Shown: piece by piece, positions 40,330-49,159 of the stretch
How the letters are laid out: each line of letters starts with the position of its first letter
How positions within the stretch are numbered: the stretch's first letter is position 1
Assembly (NCBI RefSeq): GCF_001648595.1
Contig: NZ_LBAW01000003.1
Span: 124,001-188,000, forward strand
Length of the DNA stretch: 64,000 nucleotides
Direction: 5' to 3'
From: Legionella bozemanae
Lineage (GTDB): Bacteria > Pseudomonadota > Gammaproteobacteria > Legionellales > Legionellaceae
The notes under the pieces: model-generated
What the model saw: only the letters and a program-made list of their open reading frames with translations
Told to the model about the DNA's origin: nothing
The model's database searches: none
Translations under genes and position numbers: made by a program

Positions 40330-40558
40330 TAGAGTACCCTTGTTAGATATTGAATGTCATATCCGGAAATGAAATCATTCACATTAAGAATGAGCGCACA
40401 ATGTACAATGTTTAATGATTGTTTGCAAGCACTCTGAGTCATGTTCAGTAATTGCACATAAAAACTGGAAATCAAAAGTAGAAAAATAAGCGCTGATAGT
40501 CCTATAATGAAAACAAGATTGCTTTAATCAGCACACTGATGTTGATACTATTTTCGTT

Positions 40559-40580
40559 GATATATCTAGCCCGATATATC
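40559..40580. promoter_or_regulatory. Duplicated GATATATC palindrome upstream of the YqaE-like gene
   Basis: GATATATC occurs twice with a 6-base spacer (TAGCCC), ending 24 bases before the ATG at 40604. Two identical palindromes this near a start are a plausible regulator site or core promoter region. It could be chance in AT-rich DNA. Confidence 0.3.
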
Positions 40581-40603
40581 ATTTGAATACGTATGGAGCA
40601 TAT

Positions 40604-40795
40604 ATGACAAATTTCATACAAAAAATGTTTATGCTATTTCTTTCCGTGTTTTTTCCATGGATTGTGTTCTTAATGAATGATAATCCTGGTGCAGCATTTG
40701 TTTCCTTAGCCTTACAAGCTACAGTGATTGGATGGCCTTTTGCAACCATTTGGGCATGGCGAACACACTATCCTCCCTCAAAAGAAAAAAAATAA
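40604..40795 (+). CDS. YqaE/Pmp3-like small membrane protein
   Basis: The protein is 63 residues from the ATG at 40604, with GGAG nearby; an upstream TTG in the same frame is not needed. Two membrane helices (FMLFLSVFFPWIVFLM and FVSLALQATVIGWPFATIWAW) are joined by a short polar turn with Asn and Pro, followed by a basic tail. This resembles the YqaE/PMP3 stress-membrane family, though the usual GCG-type motif is not exact. It is followed by dapB after 21 bases and may be cotranscribed. Confidence 0.65.
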   Translation: MTNFIQKMFMLFLSVFFPWIVFLMNDNPGAAFVSLALQATVIGWPFATIWAWRTHYPPSKEKK

Positions 40796-40816
40796 CTTAT
40801 TTCATAAAGGAGAACT

Positions 40817-41548
40817 ATGTTAACTCGTGTTATTGTTAATGGGTCCAAAGGTAAAATGGGCTCCCTAGCCTGCGAAACCCTGCAAAACCATAAGGAATTT
40901 GAATTAGTCGCACAACTTGGCAAAGAAGATGATTTGGCACAAGCCATCAAAGACACTAAAGCGCAAATTGTTATTGATCTGACTCGTGCAGATTGTGTTT
41001 ACCAAAATAGCCTCACGATTATCAATCACGGTGCACATCCTGTTATTGGCACATCTGGACTGCTTCCTGAGCAAATTAAAGAATTAACTGCTTTATGTGA
41101 AAGCCGCCGTCTGGGAGGAATTATTGTTCCTAACTTCTCTATAAGTGCGGTCTTGATGATGCTCTTTGCCGCCAAAGCTGCTGAATACTTGCCTGAAGTA
41201 GAAATTATTGAAGCACATCATCAACAAAAACTAGATGCACCATCTGGAACTGCTTTAAAAACTGCTGAAATGATTGCCGCAGCACGAAAGAATCCTAAGA
41301 GCAAATTACATCTTAAAGAACTAATTCCTGGTGCACGCGGAGGAGTACACTGTGAGGTCAATATTCATTCCTTGCGTCTGCCTGGCGTGATTGCCCGCCA
41401 ACAAGTCATTTTTGGTAGTGTAGGCGAAACACTAACCATTACGGATGACTGCATTGACCGACGTAGTTTTATGCCTGGAATTGTTTTGTCATGTCAGAAA
41501 GTAACAGGATTATCTACATTAATCTATGGACTTGAGCATTTACTCTAA
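40817..41548 (+). CDS. dapB: 4-hydroxy-tetrahydrodipicolinate reductase
   Basis: This 243-residue NAD(P)H enzyme of lysine and diaminopimelate synthesis has an N-terminal Rossmann segment (RVIVNGSKGKMGSLA) and the active-site block EIIEAHHQQKLDAPSGTA, with the catalytic His pair and Lys. A strong AAGGAG site precedes the ATG. Slightly shorter than the E. coli enzyme (273), because of loops in the first domain. It converges on sidP. Confidence 0.95.
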   Translation: MLTRVIVNGSKGKMGSLACETLQNHKEFELVAQLGKEDDLAQAIKDTKAQIVIDLTRADCVYQNSLTIINHGAHPVIGTSGLLPEQIKELTALCESRRLGGIIVPNFSISAVLMMLFAAKAAEYLPEVEIIEAHHQQKLDAPSGTALKTAEMIAAARKNPKSKLHLKELIPGARGGVHCEVNIHSLRLPGVIARQQVIFGSVGETLTITDDCIDRRSFMPGIVLSCQKVTGLSTLIYGLEHLL

Positions 41549-41662
41549 TTAAAAAATCCTAAAGCTTCTCCACTGTAGTTGAGTGAAGCAAAGCGAGCAA
41601 CTCGGAAATTAGTTTGATACTACCCCCTATTTCTTTGCGCTTTGCTTCATCCTAACGTTCCC

Positions 41663-44125
41663 TTATAAACTATTTACCTCATTAAGATATGACTCTTTAG
41701 ACTTAGTAAACAAATCGCTCCATTCTTTTACTGTCTTTTCAACTAACTCAGGAAAAAGGGCGTCATTATTTGGCCTTAAAAATGCGCGTAAACGACCATA
41801 AACTGAATTAGTAGCCTCGGTACGGCTTTCGTCTGACTCGGGCCGCTCTAATGCAATTTGGAGTATCTTTTCAACCCGAACAATATTATCTTTCCCAGCG
41901 GATGGATTCTGCATTAAATCAAAAATTTTCTGTATTCCATCAGGGCTAGTCGGCGGCTCAGGAAAAAATACTGCAGACCACCGTGACCCTGAATCTATCG
42001 GAGTAAACAGGCTTTTTTCATTAATTAATGGATGTAAGGCATCATAAAGCCGATTGCAATTTGTTTTACCTAATTGTCGCGCAGCCAAACGACAAAGCAG
42101 TGTATTTCCAGGGAATAAATATTCTTTTACTTTTTTAGAACCGCCAATAAAAATATTTTTCACTTCATTATCAGTGGCAATCCGGTCATCCTCTTTAAGC
42201 GCCCGCTCATTATCCAGGCGTTTGGTAATCTCAGTGGCTATATCTTCTGGTAAATACCAATCAGGAGTTTTTATTCCCTCGGATCCTGGCGCATTATGCC
42301 CTGCATGTTCATGCTGATGGCGGCTCATATACAAATCAGCGACCAAGGACACAAAACGAATGCGATTTTTTTTATCCGAAAGTTCATCAAATACAGGCCA
42401 GCTTCCATAGAGTTCTTTATAAAGGATCATGGCATCAGTGTGAATAAGCTCAATCGCTTTCCTGTCCTTGCCGCTCACACAAGAACCATAAGAATAGCCA
42501 CCAATAGCCAAAATAATCAGCTGCTCCAAAGAACTCAAAAACAATTCTCTGCCAGCATAATCAAAAATCGTTGCCGTCCCTGGTTTTGACTCTAAAACAC
42601 TTTTATATTGCTCCAAAAGCGTCTGCAGCCCTGGGGTCGAAGAAACATATTTTTTCGCAACAGCCAATAAATTCAAACCGTCTTTATCATTTGACGGAGT
42701 ATAATAAATCCGTTTTGCTATATTATAGGGGTGATTGCTTTGGAGAATTGCTTGCGTTTTTGCTCGCCGTTCTACAGCAGCTCGCGCTAATTTGTACAGC
42801 TCCAAATCCGGAGGTAATGTTGGTAAATAATCCGTTATCCAGTTCGGCACATAGTCTGCTGCATGAATTGGACTAATCAGCGTTTGTAACAGTGCAAGCT
42901 GCTCTGACTTCGAATGCTCCATCACTTTAGCAAGATTTGAATCGCTATGGCGCTGTTGAACTGCCTGTGGCCATTCCAATCCATCACGCGTGGCAATATG
43001 GCTCGAGCGATACCGCTTCTTGGAGAGTTCACGAATTTTTCCTTCACGGCTTACTGCCAATAAACTGTGAGCCGCATAATTTGCAGGTAAAGGCAGTGTT
43101 CGATGGCGGCTGGATAAAAAGGTAACTGCATCTTCTTCCCGCTCAAACTCTTTAAGTACATGCCCCAGGAAAAACTGCTGATGATGAGGTAATACCCAAT
43201 ACCATTGTGGAATACTTGAAATGTGCCCCACTGTGTCAGCGCATTCCCTCTTAAAATTCTCTGAGGTGAGCAGCGTTTTAAACTGGTTTAAGTTTTTATC
43301 CAAATTATAAGGGTCAGCCGCCAAAATTCGCATCATTTCTCGCAGATGCGGGCTCAGCTGATTAAACCATGCAGGAAGCGGTGAAGATCCCGTAGCAATT
43401 TGTTGTAGGTCTGTAACCAAACTGATTGCTTTCTTTTTTATTGATTTCCAATTGAGTAAGAAATCATTAAAATCATGAACCACTTCAGTAGGGCTTTCGA
43501 TTGCTCGATCCAGATTGCAAAAATAAGCTTGTTGATACTCATTAAGAGCATAAAACCAGGGTGGAGTTTTCGGATATTTTTCTTTTTTTATTTGCTTTAA
43601 TTCATTTAGAAATTGATCGTAGTAAGGAGGAAGTGACTCGTCGAGCTGGATAATATAGTCATCCTCTCCCAGCTTCATAGGCGTTAATGTTGCCAGATCA
43701 TAGCGGCCATGACGCATTAAGTCATACTGCTCCGCCTCGTTCAAAAGCTCAAATGCTTCTTTAATAGAAACACCCCATACCAAAGCAATCACTTCCAGTA
43801 ATTTGGCAGTATATCGTTCCAACTCTACATGCAGTTCATCCGGTGAGCCCTTTGCTTCTAATGCACTATCTTTACATTCACCTACATATTCTTCCAAAGT
43901 GCTTTTGGCTAAAAAGCTGCTCTGAGGCGGTAGTGGGTATGCATCAAGAAGAAAGGAGAACGCATTACGAAAACTATTAATCCGTCGCTCATAACTGCGG
44001 TGATTATCGGGCTTCTGGTGGTAAGTTTCTAGAATATAGCCAGGAAAGCGAATTTCTAAGGCCTGGAGTACTTCGTGTGGTAATTCGGTACCATAAGGTA
44101 CACGTAAAATAATTCCTTTTCCCAT
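41663..44125 (-). CDS. sidP: SidP-like phosphoinositide phosphatase effector
   Basis: This 820-residue protein, mostly helical, carries a CX5R phosphatase loop CVSGKDR at 549-555 (Cys549, Arg555), closely like the SopB/IpgD and type-4 phosphatase loop CKSGKDR. Length, loop position and the neighbouring mmsA gene fit the Dot/Icm effector SidP (822 residues, catalytic Cys554, lpg0130), a phosphoinositide 3-phosphatase acting on host membranes. The C-terminus (KESYLNEVNSL) has the Glu/Ser-rich look of Dot/Icm secretion signals. The gene stands alone between dapB and mmsA. Activity is inferred from the loop. Confidence 0.88.
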   Translation of the reverse strand: MGKGIILRVPYGTELPHEVLQALEIRFPGYILETYHQKPDNHRSYERRINSFRNAFSFLLDAYPLPPQSSFLAKSTLEEYVGECKDSALEAKGSPDELHVELERYTAKLLEVIALVWGVSIKEAFELLNEAEQYDLMRHGRYDLATLTPMKLGEDDYIIQLDESLPPYYDQFLNELKQIKKEKYPKTPPWFYALNEYQQAYFCNLDRAIESPTEVVHDFNDFLLNWKSIKKKAISLVTDLQQIATGSSPLPAWFNQLSPHLREMMRILAADPYNLDKNLNQFKTLLTSENFKRECADTVGHISSIPQWYWVLPHHQQFFLGHVLKEFEREEDAVTFLSSRHRTLPLPANYAAHSLLAVSREGKIRELSKKRYRSSHIATRDGLEWPQAVQQRHSDSNLAKVMEHSKSEQLALLQTLISPIHAADYVPNWITDYLPTLPPDLELYKLARAAVERRAKTQAILQSNHPYNIAKRIYYTPSNDKDGLNLLAVAKKYVSSTPGLQTLLEQYKSVLESKPGTATIFDYAGRELFLSSLEQLIILAIGGYSYGSCVSGKDRKAIELIHTDAMILYKELYGSWPVFDELSDKKNRIRFVSLVADLYMSRHQHEHAGHNAPGSEGIKTPDWYLPEDIATEITKRLDNERALKEDDRIATDNEVKNIFIGGSKKVKEYLFPGNTLLCRLAARQLGKTNCNRLYDALHPLINEKSLFTPIDSGSRWSAVFFPEPPTSPDGIQKIFDLMQNPSAGKDNIVRVEKILQIALERPESDESRTEATNSVYGRLRAFLRPNNDALFPELVEKTVKEWSDLFTKSKESYLNEVNSL

Positions 44126-44294
44126 CGATTAATTTCCTTAACTACTTACCCCAGTTCAAAATAACGCCGGTGCAAAGCGATTCAAAAAGAGGTTATTTTA
44201 GTCCTAATCTCTTCGTTATTATTGTATAAATAATTCCATGAAACAATTACAATAATCACTTAATTTGATAAAAATAATAAAAAGGAGTTTGCTA

Positions 44295-45791
44295 ATGAGC
44301 TATATTGTTCAACATTATATTGGTGGCCAATTAATCACTGAGGATACTACAAGCCACGCTATTTATAATCCAGCTCTGGGAGAAGTAGTCGGTCAAGTTC
44401 ATTTTGCGTCCAAATCACTTTGTGATAAAGCAATTGCCACTGCCAAAGAAGCAGGGATAGGATGGGCACAAACCCCAGCAATTAAAAGAGCACGAATCCT
44501 TTTTAAGTTCCGCGATTTATTAGAAAAAAACCAAATGGATCTCGCACGCATCATCACCCGCGAACATGGTAAGACTTTAGATGATGCCAAAGGTTCTGTA
44601 GCACGAGCTATTGAAGTAGTGGAATTACATTGCGGCCTGGTCAATCAACTTCAAGGAGATTTTTCCGCTGACGTAACCAATGGGATTGATTGTCATACAT
44701 TAAGACAACCCATAGGGGTATGTGCGGGCGTTTCTCCTTTTAATTTCCCGGTTATGGTTCCAGTATGGATGATGATTCCAGCGATTGCTTGTGGTAACAC
44801 TTTTATCTTGAAACCCTCGGAACAAGATCCTTCTGCCCCTGTCCGTTTGTTGGAATTATTAAGTGACGCAGGACTTCCAAATGGCGTTGCCAATTGCGTG
44901 CATGGTGATAAAACGACAGTAGACCATCTGCTCGCTCATCCAGATATTGTTGCCTTTACTGCGGTTGCTTCTACACCGGTTGCTCAACACATTTATACTA
45001 CAGCAACATCTTATGGAAAACGCGCGCATACATTTGGTGGAGCAAAAAACCATTGTATCGTAATGCCTGATGCGGATCTGGATCAAGCTGCTGCTGCGAT
45101 TGTGGGTGCAGCATATGGTTCCGCAGGCGAACGATGCATGGCCATTTCTGTGGTTGTTGCTGTAGGCGAACATACAGCGGATGCTCTAATTGCAAAAATG
45201 ACACCGCAAATCAAAGCGATGCACATCAATGCAGGTGATGTACCTAATACCGATATGGGGCCATTGATCAGCGGAGCACATCGAGAAAAAGTCTTGGCAG
45301 CTGTAGATAAAGGCGTAAATGAAGGAGCAAAATTAATTATTGATGGCAGAGCATTTAAACATTCTGAACATCCACAGGGCTTCTTCATGGGCCCGTGTTT
45401 GTTTGATCATGTTAATGAAGATATGTCTATTTATCAAAATGAAATTTTCGGGCCAGTTCTTGTGATTGTTCGTGTCAATCATTTTGATGAGGCGCTTGAT
45501 TTAGTCAATAGAAACCAGTACGGCAATGGAACTGCAATTTTCACCCGCGATGGATTTAGTGCTCGTGAATACAGCCAGCGCGTACAAGTGGGCATGGTGG
45601 GGATCAACATTCCTATTCCTGTCCCTGTTGCCAATCATCCTTTTGGCGGTTGGAAACATTCTTCTTTTGGTGACACCAACATGCATGGACAAGAAAGCAT
45701 CAATTTCTATACCCGACGCAAAACAGTTACCAGTAAATGGCCTGTGAGTGAAATTAACGAAAGTGCTTTTATTATGCCAACGCATGATTAA
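44295..45791 (+). CDS. mmsA: CoA-acylating methylmalonate-semialdehyde dehydrogenase
   Basis: The protein is 498 residues from the ATG at 44295 (MSYIVQHYIGG), with AAAGGAG upstream; the frame runs 30 bases further left without a good start. It is an aldehyde dehydrogenase fold with the NAD-binding FNFPVMVPVWM region and catalytic Cys in GSAGERCMAIS. It converts methylmalonate semialdehyde to propionyl-CoA in valine and pyrimidine breakdown. The next gene, mmsB, makes its substrate, so the pair is functional even with a repeat between them. Confidence 0.95.
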   Translation: MSYIVQHYIGGQLITEDTTSHAIYNPALGEVVGQVHFASKSLCDKAIATAKEAGIGWAQTPAIKRARILFKFRDLLEKNQMDLARIITREHGKTLDDAKGSVARAIEVVELHCGLVNQLQGDFSADVTNGIDCHTLRQPIGVCAGVSPFNFPVMVPVWMMIPAIACGNTFILKPSEQDPSAPVRLLELLSDAGLPNGVANCVHGDKTTVDHLLAHPDIVAFTAVASTPVAQHIYTTATSYGKRAHTFGGAKNHCIVMPDADLDQAAAAIVGAAYGSAGERCMAISVVVAVGEHTADALIAKMTPQIKAMHINAGDVPNTDMGPLISGAHREKVLAAVDKGVNEGAKLIIDGRAFKHSEHPQGFFMGPCLFDHVNEDMSIYQNEIFGPVLVIVRVNHFDEALDLVNRNQYGNGTAIFTRDGFSAREYSQRVQVGMVGINIPIPVPVANHPFGGWKHSSFGDTNMHGQESINFYTRRKTVTSKWPVSEINESAFIMPTHD

Positions 45792-45809
45792 GGCAATAGA
45801 ATAATTAAT

Positions 45810-45890
45810 GTAGCCTGGGTGCAGCGCAGCGTAACCCGGGTTTATCATACGGAATCCCTCGGGTTACGGCTTCGCCTTCACCCAGGCTAC
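45810..45890. repeat. Palindromic intergenic repeat, family A copy 2
   Basis: The element opens GTAGCCTGGGTGCAGCG and closes TTCACCCAGGCTAC, with inner GTAACCCGGG and CTCGGGTTAC. It is the same as the copy after tkt. It sits between mmsA and mmsB, so it would lie inside a joint transcript as a long hairpin and could set unequal expression of the two genes. Confidence 0.85.
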
Positions 45891-45915
45891 ATTGGTACAT
45901 TACACGGAGAATTCA

Positions 45916-46812
45916 ATGGCAAAAATAGGATTTGTGGGACTCGGGCATATGGGCTTACCCATGGCTATCAATCTTGTTAAAGCAGGACATCAGGTTACTG
46001 GATATGACCTACAGCAATCTGCTTTACAGCATTTTTCTCAAGCAGGTGGCCTGATCGCGCAAAACGCCCAGGAAGTCGCCAAAGAAAAAGATGCCTTGAT
46101 TACGATGCTGCAAAATGGGCAACAAGTGTTGAACGTTTGCCACGGCGCTAATGGACTGTTCCAAACCGCAAAAAAAGGCGCTTTATATATTGATTGCTCC
46201 ACCATAGACGTCAACAGTTCACGTGAACTTCATAATCTGGCCAAACAACACCAGCTGCAAGTCGTTGATGCGCCTGTCTCTGGAGGTGTAGCCGGAGCAG
46301 GAGCAGCCACACTAACGTTCATGGTTGGAGGCGAAGAAGACGCGTTTCATGCTGCGAAGCCTATCCTGGCAGCTATGGGGCAAAAAATAATTCATACTGG
46401 CGGCGCAGGAAGTGGGCAGGCAGCAAAAATATGTAATAACATGATTTTAGGGATCTCCATGATTGCCATTTCAGAAGCCTTTATTCTCGCAGAACAACTG
46501 CAATTGTCCCCGCAAAAACTCTTTGAAGTGGTAAGCAATGCTTCAGGTCAATGCTGGGCGATGACCAAATATGCACCTGTTGCCGGCGTGTTAGAAAATG
46601 TTCCTGCCAACAACGAGTACAAACCTGGATTTGCGGCAGCAATGATGCTTAAGGATTTGCTGCTCAGTCAAGATTCAGCACACTCAGTCAATGTAAATAC
46701 TCCATTAGGTGCCAAAGCAACAGCTATTTATCAGCATTTTATTGACCAAGGTATGGGTGATTCCGATTTCTCCGCAATTATTAAACTAATTTCCCAAGGC
46801 GAAGAGGTATAA
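45916..46812 (+). CDS. mmsB: 3-hydroxyisobutyrate dehydrogenase
   Basis: The protein is 298 residues from the ATG at 45916 (MAKIGFVGLGHMG), with ACGGAGA upstream. The dinucleotide site GFVGLGHMGLPMA, the substrate motif DAPVSGGVAGAGAATLTFMVGG and the catalytic-Lys region GSGQAAKICNNM are all clear. It oxidises 3-hydroxyisobutyrate to methylmalonate semialdehyde in valine catabolism. The acs gene begins two bases after its stop, so the two are coupled. Confidence 0.95.
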   Translation: MAKIGFVGLGHMGLPMAINLVKAGHQVTGYDLQQSALQHFSQAGGLIAQNAQEVAKEKDALITMLQNGQQVLNVCHGANGLFQTAKKGALYIDCSTIDVNSSRELHNLAKQHQLQVVDAPVSGGVAGAGAATLTFMVGGEEDAFHAAKPILAAMGQKIIHTGGAGSGQAAKICNNMILGISMIAISEAFILAEQLQLSPQKLFEVVSNASGQCWAMTKYAPVAGVLENVPANNEYKPGFAAAMMLKDLLLSQDSAHSVNVNTPLGAKATAIYQHFIDQGMGDSDFSAIIKLISQGEEV

Positions 46813-46813
46813 T

Positions 46814-48688
46814 ATGCATGCTCATTTATTCAATCCCAAATTAACGCCAACGGAAGATTCAATAACTGAATTTTGGTCTGAAGTGGCGCAACAAACCATA
46901 GATTGGCTTCAACCTTGGGATACAGCGCTCACTGGGGGATTAAAACACGGTGATGTAACCTGGTTTAAAGGGGGAAAATTGAATGTCAGCATGAACTGTT
47001 TAGACAGGCATTTACCACAAAAAGCGAATCAACCAGCAATTATTTGGGAAGGCGATGAGCCAACCCAACAAAAAACCCTGACCTTTGCTGAGTTACATGC
47101 TGAAGTATGCCGTATGAGTAATGTGCTCAAACAGTTAAAAGTAAAAAAAGGGGATAAAGTAGCCATCTATTTACCTATGATCCCTGAGGCAGCAATTGCC
47201 ATGCTTGCTTGTACACGTATTGGTGCAGTACATACAGTCATCTTTGCCGGTTTTTCTGCCAACGCATTAAGACAACGGATACTCGCCTCAGAATGTACCT
47301 GTCTCATCACCGCAAACCATTTCAGTCGAGGCGGTAAAATAATTGCTTTAAAGAAACAGGTTGATGAAGCATGCCATGATTTACCCTTACAAAGACTACT
47401 CATAAAAACAAGTGATGATTCTAGTGCCTTTGATAAAAATAAAGAGTGTTGGTGGCATGAGCTTAAGGACAATGTAAGCCCCCACTGCGAGCCCGAACCC
47501 ATGGATGCAGAAGATCCTCTGTTCATATTATACACTTCTGGAAGTACTGGCCAACCTAAAGGGGTAGTCCATACAACCGGAGGATATCTGGTGCAGACAG
47601 CGTACACGCACGAATTAATCTTTAATTGTCAAAAAGATGAAGTATTTTGGTGTACTGCAGATATAGGGTGGGTTACAGGGCATAGCTATGTAGTTTATGG
47701 CCCACTTTGTAATGGAATTACGACCTTGATTTTTCAAGGAATTCCCACTTGGCCTGATTCTTCCAGAGATTGGCAAATCATTGATAAGCATCAGGTCAAT
47801 GTGTTTTATACTGCACCCACAGGGATACGCGCCTTAATGCGCGCAGGCGATGAATGGTTAGCATCCAGTTCTCGAAGTTCCTTGCGATTACTGGGATCAG
47901 TAGGGGAACCCATTAATCCTGAAGCATGGCAATGGTATTATCAAAAAGTAGGGCAAAACAGATGCCAAATAGTAGATACCTGGTGGCAAACTGAAACCGG
48001 AGCAATAATGATTAGTCCCAGAGCTGATGATCCGATTAAAAAGCCGGGTTCAGCGCGTCAACCAATCCCAGGCGTCATTCCTGTATTGCTCAATGAACAT
48101 GGCCATGAAATAGCGGGGGCTGGTGAAGGGTTTCTGGCAATCAAATACCCTTGGCCCTCTATGGCCAGAACAATCGCTGGCGATCACCAACGTTATTGCA
48201 TGACCTATTTACACCATGGCTATTACATAACAGGAGATGGCGCAAAACGAGATGAAGACGGTGATTATTGGATTACCGGACGGGTAGATGATGTGATTAA
48301 CGTATCAGGACATCGCTTAGGTACTGCAGAAATCGAAAGCGCGCTGGTGAGCCATCCTGCTGTTACGGAAGCAGCTGTAGTAGGTATCCCCCATGATCTT
48401 AAAGGCCAGGGCATTTACGCCTATGTCATTTTAAAACAGGACTTCACTGCTGATACTACCTTGAAAGAACAATTACTCCAACAAGTCAATAAAGAAATAG
48501 GGCCTATCGCAAAACCCGATGTCATTCATTTTGCTAATGATTTACCTAAAACACGTTCAGGTAAAATCATGCGGCGCATTTTGCGCAAGATTGCAGGCAA
48601 AGAAATCCAGAGTCTGGATGAGCTTGGGGATATCTCCACTTTGGCAGATCCACAAATTGTTGAGAAATTGTGGGAGGAATCGAAGTAA
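46814..48688 (+). CDS. acs: Acetyl-CoA synthetase family ligase
   Basis: This 624-residue AMP-forming acyl-CoA ligase has the P-loop-like LYTSGSTGQPKGVVHT, the adenylate-binding DTWWQTETGAIM, and the C-terminal SGKIMRRILRKIA with the catalytic, acetylation-controlled lysine. It is closest in pattern to acetyl-CoA synthetase; a preference for propionate is possible given its place after mmsA-mmsB, whose pathway ends at propionyl-CoA. It is a little shorter than E. coli Acs (652). Confidence 0.93.
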   Translation: MHAHLFNPKLTPTEDSITEFWSEVAQQTIDWLQPWDTALTGGLKHGDVTWFKGGKLNVSMNCLDRHLPQKANQPAIIWEGDEPTQQKTLTFAELHAEVCRMSNVLKQLKVKKGDKVAIYLPMIPEAAIAMLACTRIGAVHTVIFAGFSANALRQRILASECTCLITANHFSRGGKIIALKKQVDEACHDLPLQRLLIKTSDDSSAFDKNKECWWHELKDNVSPHCEPEPMDAEDPLFILYTSGSTGQPKGVVHTTGGYLVQTAYTHELIFNCQKDEVFWCTADIGWVTGHSYVVYGPLCNGITTLIFQGIPTWPDSSRDWQIIDKHQVNVFYTAPTGIRALMRAGDEWLASSSRSSLRLLGSVGEPINPEAWQWYYQKVGQNRCQIVDTWWQTETGAIMISPRADDPIKKPGSARQPIPGVIPVLLNEHGHEIAGAGEGFLAIKYPWPSMARTIAGDHQRYCMTYLHHGYYITGDGAKRDEDGDYWITGRVDDVINVSGHRLGTAEIESALVSHPAVTEAAVVGIPHDLKGQGIYAYVILKQDFTADTTLKEQLLQQVNKEIGPIAKPDVIHFANDLPKTRSGKIMRRILRKIAGKEIQSLDELGDISTLADPQIVEKLWEESK

Positions 48689-49159
48689 TCCTAAACAATG
48701 CGAAATTTTCCTGTATTCTGTCATCCCTGCACATTCCGTCATCCCTGCGCAGGGATAACAACCTTTCGATATCACTGCAGACTGTATAATACGTATTTTT
48801 TTGTTTAATTTTTTGAGGAACTCTCAGCATAAAGTGCGGTATGTAGGCGTGATATAAAAAATTTGTTATGTGGTAATAGATTTATCTATGTAATACTAGA
48901 TTTCTCTTTAAATTTGTGATTATCTCCAGCATAAAGCAATAAGAGAAAATTTATTTAATATAATTACTTTTTTGAACTTTTGAGCCTGAAATCTTGTTCT
49001 CTTGAACCTGGACTGGGCAGCAGCCAGGTTACAAAAACACTCGCCCCAAAATTCTCAATTTTTGACCAAATTGTCAAGTAAATGCAAAAAATGTATTGCT
49101 TTATAAGCGAAAAACAATTAAAATTGGTGACGTTTTAGCTATAGGTCAGATCCCCTAAA
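48689..49159. other. 470-base gap before the purine operon, with dispersed repeats
   Basis: The left part has two head-to-tail GTCATCCCTGC units and one GCAGGGAT complement (about 48719-48756), then AGCATAAAGTGCGGTATGTAG (about 48827). The right part (48900-49159) is AT-rich and must hold the purL promoter. I see no clear PUR-box or riboswitch. No gene is supported. Confidence 0.5.

Noticed and set aside
48689-49159. A riboswitch or PurR site upstream of purL
   Set aside because: No conserved purine-riboswitch core or clear PUR-box palindrome could be read; only repeats and AT-rich DNA are visible.
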